Below are positions 6,803 to 10,028 of a stretch of DNA of 10,028 bases, piece by piece; position 1 is the stretch's first letter; every line of letters begins with the position of its first letter. The notes under the pieces are model-generated. The model was not told where the DNA came from and made no database searches. It saw only the letters and a list, made by a program, of their open reading frames with translations. Made by a program: the position numbers and the translations under genes. The stretch is from positions 1 through 10,028 of the forward strand of contig CACZNY010000315.1 of assembly GCA_902782655.1 (NCBI GenBank). Reading direction: 5' to 3'. Origin of the DNA: an uncultured Lachnospiraceae bacterium (lineage in GTDB: Bacteria > Bacillota > Clostridia > Lachnospirales > Lachnospiraceae).

Positions 6803-7870
6803 TCACGCTCCCGCGCCGCCCTTTTCCCTGCTTCTTAGCATTCTGAGCTGTCCGCAGGCACCGTCTATATCGGAGCCCAGTTCTCTCCTTATACTACCAT
6901 TTATTCCAAAGTTTTCAAGTTTATTTTTGAATTTCACGCAAACCTCCCTGTCAGGACGCCTGAATCCGCTCTCAGTCACTGAGTTTACCGGGATAAGGTT
7001 CACGAGATGAGGTGCCCTCGTCCTCTTTATCACCTTCGACAGCTCATACGCGTCCTCATCGCTGTCATTCACCCCCTTAATGAGCGCATATTCGAAGGTC
7101 AGCTTCCTGTGGGTAGCCTCGTAATACATCCGGGCCGCATCCATCAGCTCCGCTATGCTGTACTTTCCGGCTGCAGGCATGAGCTCTGCTCTCTTTTCAT
7201 CCGTAGCCGCATGAAGGGATATGGCAAGGTTTATCTGCAGATGCGCTCCGCCCCTTTGCTCCGCCGCAAGCCTTTTGATCCCGGGCACTATACCGCAGGT
7301 GGATACGGTGATGCTGCGCTGCGACATTCCTTTTCCGTCCTTTGCAGTCATGATGTCGATAAACCTCATAAGAGAATCATAGTTTAATAAAGGCTCACCG
7401 GAGCCCATTATGACCACGTTTGAGATAACGCTTCCGGTGTCGCGCTCCATAAGGTATATTTCCTCAGCCATCTCCCCTGCGCTGAGATCCCTTTCAAGAC
7501 CGTTCACCGTAGAAGCGCAGAATCTGCATCCCATGGCGCAGCCTGCCTGTGATGAGATGCAGGCAGTATTCCAGTCCCTGTAGACCATGAAGACTCCCTC
7601 TATAAAGCCTCCCCCGGGAAGGGCGAAGAGATACTTTCTCGTCCCGTCCAGCCTTGAGCACTGCACAGTATCGACCGCAAGCCCCCCGGGAGAGTACCTC
7701 TCCTTCAGCAGCGACCTGAGACCCCTGGAAAGATCTGTCATGTCATCAAAGCCTCCGGCTCCCTTTGCGTGAAGCCAGGAAAATATCTGCTTTGCCCTGA
7801 AGGGCTTCTCTCCCAGCCCCTCAAGCTCCGCCCTGAGCTCATCTTCCGTAAAGTCGTACAGATCCTTCAT
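6803..7870 (-). CDS. rlmN: Dual-specificity 23S rRNA A2503 / tRNA A37 C2-methyltransferase RlmN
   Basis: RlmN is a radical-SAM enzyme making 2-methyladenosine in 23S rRNA (A2503 in E. coli numbering) and in some tRNAs. The 355-residue protein has an N-terminal RNA-binding region (about 1-90), then the radical-SAM core. The cluster cysteines are Cys111, Cys115 and Cys118 in C-x3-C-x2-C; Cys118 is also the position that carries the methylene intermediate in the family. The SAM-binding segment is MGSGEPLLNYD (155-165), and Cys339 in GACGQL is the second mechanistic cysteine. Glu91 matches the proposed general base. The Cfr relative shares the core, but the neighbourhood and overall fit favour RlmN. 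Its ATG directly follows the rsmB TGA, with AAGG a few bases upstream inside rsmB, indicating coupled translation. Confidence 0.96.
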   Translation of the reverse strand: MKDLYDFTEDELRAELEGLGEKPFRAKQIFSWLHAKGAGGFDDMTDLSRGLRSLLKERYSPGGLAVDTVQCSRLDGTRKYLFALPGGGFIEGVFMVYRDWNTACISSQAGCAMGCRFCASTVNGLERDLSAGEMAEEIYLMERDTGSVISNVVIMGSGEPLLNYDSLMRFIDIMTAKDGKGMSQRSITVSTCGIVPGIKRLAAEQRGGAHLQINLAISLHAATDEKRAELMPAAGKYSIAELMDAARMYYEATHRKLTFEYALIKGVNDSDEDAYELSKVIKRTRAPHLVNLIPVNSVTESGFRRPDREVCVKFKNKLENFGINGSIRRELGSDIDGACGQLRMLRSREKGGAGA

Positions 7871-9199
7871 TCATACCTTCTTCCACAGGGAATAGTAGAA
7901 ACCGTCACAGGGATCCGTCCCCTGCAAAAAAAGACGCTCAGAGATCTTATGTAACCCGGTATTTTCAAGATATTCCGATTGTCGGACAGTTTCCTCTTCT
8001 GTCACCGTACATACAGAAAACATGAGTATCCCGCCCGGTTTCAGATATCCCGGGACGTGATCCAGCATCCCTCGTTGAAGTTTACATAAGGCATCTATGT
8101 CCTCCGGCTTCACCCTGTATTTTATGTCAACTTTTCTTCCCATGACGCCAAGTCCCGAGCAGGGAAGGTCGGCTATTATCACATCAGCCAGCCCCTCAAA
8201 TCCGGGTCTGCGTGAGCGGGCATCGTTAACCATTGTCTCTATGTTCTTAAGTCCCGTCCTTTTTATGTTTTCAGCTATTTTCCAAAGCTTGCCTTCAGAA
8301 ATGTCACAGGCCTTTATATGAAAATCAGTTCCCGGCCTGTCCTTTGTAAGCCTCCCCAGCAGCTCTCCGAGAAAGCAGGTCTTGCCCCCGGGTGAGGCGC
8401 ACAGATCAACAGCATTTATGTCAACTATTTTACCGTCATTTATGTAAACTAAAAGCTGCTTCCACAGCTCATATACAGCGAGCTGGGAGGAAAGATCCTG
8501 TACGGAATAAAGCCCCTTCAGGAAGGACGGGGATTCCTTCGGAATGAGACCTCCCCCTCTCACCTTAAGGGTGTATTCCTCTCCTGTCTCCTCCGCTTTT
8601 ATCCCTTCTCCTTTAAGATGCGGGATAAGGCCGGCGGCATCAATGAGGCACGCATTCGCCCTTAGATAAAGCGGTCTGCTTCCGGTACCCGCTTTCATGG
8701 CGGCAAGGGCCTTATCCCTGCCGTACAAAGCCTCAAGCCTCCCTGCTATCCAGGCGGGGCAGGAGTATTCTGTCCCTGCATCGGGATACTCTATCCCTTC
8801 ATCCCTGTATCTTGCCACGGCTCTTAAAACACCGTTCACAAAGGGCTTAAGGGAGTCTATATGCTTCATTTCCGTAAGCTTTACCGCCTCGTTTACCGCT
8901 GCGGCATCAGGTACCTGGGACATGAAAAGGAGCTGGTATGTCCCCATCCTGATTATCATCCGTATCACAGGCTTCATCCTGCGCGTTTTCACCTTTGACA
9001 CCTGATCAGCCACCCAGTCAAGGGCTATGCTCCTCTCCACCACGCCCTCGACAAGGGCCTTTATGAAAGCCCTGTCCCTTTGAAGCAGCCCCTTATCCTC
9101 CTGCACAGAAAGCAGGAGGGGTCCAAGCTTCTTCCCCTCCTTCTCATACTGCAGCAATATTTCGAGAGCCTTCGCTCTTGTATCCTCTCCCGGCTTCAT
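7871..9199 (-). CDS. rsmB: 16S rRNA cytosine-967 C5-methyltransferase RsmB
   Basis: RsmB methylates C967 of 16S rRNA (E. coli numbering) using SAM. The 442-residue protein has an N-terminal NusB-like helical RNA-binding domain (about 1-130), a linker, and a Rossmann methyltransferase domain. Motif I is VDLCASPGGKT (264-274). Motif IV is ADLPCSGLG (343-351) with Cys347, and motif VI has the nucleophile Cys397 in FSVCTVT. The C-terminal DGFYYSLWKK fits the family ending. Just before motif I, residues about 245-263 look longer than usual and are encoded by a locally A/T-rich stretch with an imperfect in-frame direct repeat. The ATG at 9199 follows three consecutive stops of the upstream frame. 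The nearest AGGAGG (9215-9220) is about 15 bases away, so initiation may depend on coupling. Confidence 0.96.
   Translation of the reverse strand: MKPGEDTRAKALEILLQYEKEGKKLGPLLLSVQEDKGLLQRDRAFIKALVEGVVERSIALDWVADQVSKVKTRRMKPVIRMIIRMGTYQLLFMSQVPDAAAVNEAVKLTEMKHIDSLKPFVNGVLRAVARYRDEGIEYPDAGTEYSCPAWIAGRLEALYGRDKALAAMKAGTGSRPLYLRANACLIDAAGLIPHLKGEGIKAEETGEEYTLKVRGGGLIPKESPSFLKGLYSVQDLSSQLAVYELWKQLLVYINDGKIVDINAVDLCASPGGKTCFLGELLGRLTKDRPGTDFHIKACDISEGKLWKIAENIKRTGLKNIETMVNDARSRRPGFEGLADVIIADLPCSGLGVMGRKVDIKYRVKPEDIDALCKLQRGMLDHVPGYLKPGGILMFSVCTVTEEETVRQSEYLENTGLHKISERLFLQGTDPCDGFYYSLWKKV
8413..8450 (-). repeat. Imperfect in-frame direct repeat inside rsmB
   Basis: The 14-base words at 8413-8426 and 8437-8450 differ at one position. 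They start 24 bp apart, exactly eight codons. The encoded stretches are VYINDGKI and VDINAVDL. Similarity is mostly confined to the first 14 bases of each minus-strand unit, so this is either an eroded duplication or coincidence in an A/T-rich patch. Confidence 0.5.
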
Positions 9200-9205
9200 T
9201 TATTA

Positions 9206-9904
9206 TCAGTCACGCCTCCTGCCGAATAAGAGCACAAGACGCAGGAGCGAGAGTATCGCGGCAAAGGCCGATGCCACATAGGTCATGGCCGCCGCCCCCA
9301 GCACCTTCCTCGAGTCCCTTACTTCATCGGGATTCAGTATGCCGAGGCTTCCCAGAAGCTTCAATGCCCTTGCCGAAGCATCAAACTCCACGGGAAGGGT
9401 GACAAGCTGAAAAAGCACTCCGAAGGAGAAAACTATGATGCCGGCCTTTATAAGCGCCGCGTTATAGCTGAAGAGCATTCCTATCATCACCAGAGGTATA
9501 CCAAGCCTTGAGCCTATATTCGCTACAGGCACTAAAGCCGTCCTGAAATTAAGCGGAGCATAGCCTGTATGATGCTGGATCACATGCCCGCACTCATGGG
9601 CAGCCACACCCACCGCGGCGACGGAGGAGGAGCCGTAGGTGGCATCAGAGAGGTTCACGGTCTTTGTCGAAGGATTATAATGATCCGTAAGCTCCCCTGA
9701 TATATGCTGTACCTCCACATCGGTTATACCCTCGGAATAAAGTATCTTCCTTGCAGCATCGGCTCCGGTCATCCCCGTGGTCGAGGGAACCCTTGCATAT
9801 TTCCTGAAGGTAGAAGTAACCCTTGCCGAAGCAATGCCTGATATTACCATCCCTATGATGAGTAAAATATATGTCCAGTCAAAGCCATATCCGTAATAAT
9901 ACAT
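9206..9904 (-). CDS. yugP: YugP-type membrane zinc metallopeptidase
   Basis: This is a membrane-embedded neutral zinc peptidase of the YugP family (Zn_peptidase_2). The family's substrates and physiological role are not well defined. From the ATG at 9904 the protein has 232 residues. It has an N-terminal membrane segment (about 9-28) and the zinc signature HECGH (His103, Glu104, His107) in VAAHECGHVIQH. Two hydrophobic segments lie at about 133-170, then LPVEFDAS with Glu173 as the probable third ligand, and a C-terminal membrane segment (about 201-227). The frame extends to an ATG at 9916, but that start would place GGAGG inside the coding region. The ATG at 9904 has GGAGG five bases upstream and gives MYYYGYGFDWTYIL, close to how family members begin. 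It is the first gene of the visible cluster. Confidence 0.93.
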   Translation of the reverse strand: MYYYGYGFDWTYILLIIGMVISGIASARVTSTFRKYARVPSTTGMTGADAARKILYSEGITDVEVQHISGELTDHYNPSTKTVNLSDATYGSSSVAAVGVAAHECGHVIQHHTGYAPLNFRTALVPVANIGSRLGIPLVMIGMLFSYNAALIKAGIIVFSFGVLFQLVTLPVEFDASARALKLLGSLGILNPDEVRDSRKVLGAAAMTYVASAFAAILSLLRLVLLFGRRRD

Positions 9905-9909
9905 AATAA

Positions 9910-9914
9910 CCTCC
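9910..9914 (-). promoter_or_regulatory. Ribosome-binding site deciding the yugP start
   Basis: GGAGG on the minus strand lies five bases before the ATG at 9904 (spacer TTATT), an ideal distance. It overlaps the alternative upstream ATG at 9914-9916, which has no Shine-Dalgarno sequence of its own. This selects the downstream ATG. Confidence 0.8.
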
Positions 9915-9917
9915 ATC

Positions 9918-9934
9918 AGCGGCCTTCAGCCGCT
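9918..9934 (-). other. Leader hairpin upstream of yugP
   Basis: A perfect 6-bp inverted repeat, AGCGGC and GCCGCT, has a 5-base loop. It lies three bases upstream of the yugP ribosome-binding site. Neither strand has a good U-tract after it. It could affect ribosome access or mRNA stability in the leader. Confidence 0.4.
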
Positions 9935-9941
9935 TTTGCTA

Positions 9942-9975
9942 CATATTATGATTCAGACGCCAAAAGTACTGAATC
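9942..9975 (-). repeat. Dispersed hairpin repeat, copy 2
   Basis: This is the second copy of the 34-bp element at 6002-6035 (two mismatches). Here the arms 9950-9956 (GATTCAG) and 9969-9975 (CTGAATC) pair perfectly and extend by one more pair (9949 with 9976). The 12-base loop is identical to copy 1. It lies upstream of yugP in the 5' non-coding region, whereas copy 1 is 3 bp past a stop codon. Confidence 0.75.
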
Positions 9976-9982
9976 ACTGTTT

Positions 9983-10003
9983 TGATACAACGACGCCCAA
10001 AGT
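9983..10003 (-). repeat. Diverged third copy of the repeat core
   Basis: TGATACAACGACGCCCAAAG, plus a final T, aligns with the start of copy 2 (TGATTCAGACGCCAAAAGT) if two extra bases are allowed. Only one to three other positions differ. It begins 34 bp after copy 2 in the same orientation. The opposing stem arm is not preserved here. Confidence 0.4.
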
Positions 10004-10014
10004 CAAATGGCTTT

Positions 10015-10028
10015 TTGAACAAGTTCAA
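10015..10028. other. Perfect inverted repeat at the window edge
   Basis: TTGAAC and GTTCAA flank two bases to make a 14-bp palindrome that may continue past the window end. The two-base gap is too tight for an RNA hairpin using all pairs, so a DNA-binding site is as likely as an RNA structure. The rest of 9977-10028 holds only the diverged repeat core and no gene. Confidence 0.4.

Noticed and set aside
6803..7870. Cfr-type antibiotic-resistance methyltransferase instead of RlmN
   Set aside because: The housekeeping context and overall RlmN-like sequence argue against Cfr, and there is no mobile element nearby.
9942..9980. The repeat as a sigma-A promoter for yugP, with TAATAT as the -10
   Set aside because: No reasonable -35 hexamer lies 16-18 bases upstream; the best candidate, TTCAGT, is 19 bases away and part of the stem. 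The other copy shows no better match.
10015..10028. LexA (SOS) box
   Set aside because: The Firmicute LexA site has GAAC and GTTC four bases apart. Here the gap is two, and the neighbouring gene is not an SOS gene.

Overview
All nine genes lie on the minus strand, so transcription runs from high to low coordinates. The window is a vertically inherited housekeeping block of a Gram-positive Firmicute. Gene content and order, moderate GC, and frequent AGG/AGA arginine and ATA isoleucine codons suggest a Clostridia of the Lachnospiraceae type. That placement is an inference; there is no rRNA or other taxonomic marker here.

Layout in transcription order: (1) a leader at 9905-10028 with a repeat-derived hairpin and a second inverted repeat; (2) a YugP-type membrane zinc metallopeptidase; (3) rsmB, 16S rRNA m5C methyltransferase; (4) rlmN, 23S rRNA/tRNA m2A methyltransferase; (5) a PP2C phosphatase of the PrpC/Stp type; (6) a 115-bp spacer with a second copy of the repeat and a GC-rich hairpin; (7) a PrkC/PknB-type Ser/Thr kinase with three PASTA domains and an extra C-terminal domain; (8) rsgA, the 30S assembly GTPase; (9) rpe, ribulose-phosphate 3-epimerase; (10) a membrane-anchored protein with Ig-like repeats and a trypsin-like domain, the least ordinary gene here; (11) secG, probably with its own promoter.

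Most junctions are tight: rsmB/rlmN abut, rsgA/rpe overlap by one base, kinase/rsgA are 14 bp apart, yugP/rsmB 6 bp and rlmN/phosphatase 29 bp. This supports one operon from yugP to rpe and perhaps further. The theme is ribosome maturation (RsmB, RlmN, RsgA) together with a cell-wall-sensing kinase and its opposing phosphatase. In Bacillus subtilis the RsgA homologue (CpgA/YloQ) is a known PrkC substrate, so the grouping makes functional sense.

I found no tRNA, rRNA, CRISPR array, transposase, prophage gene or clear intrinsic terminator. I do not see an obviously new multi-gene system. The points most worth a second look are the duplicated 34-bp hairpin element (6002-6035 and 9942-9975), the His/Glu/Ser protease-like protein between rpe and secG, the unassigned C-terminal domain of the kinase, and two start sites that should be moved downstream.
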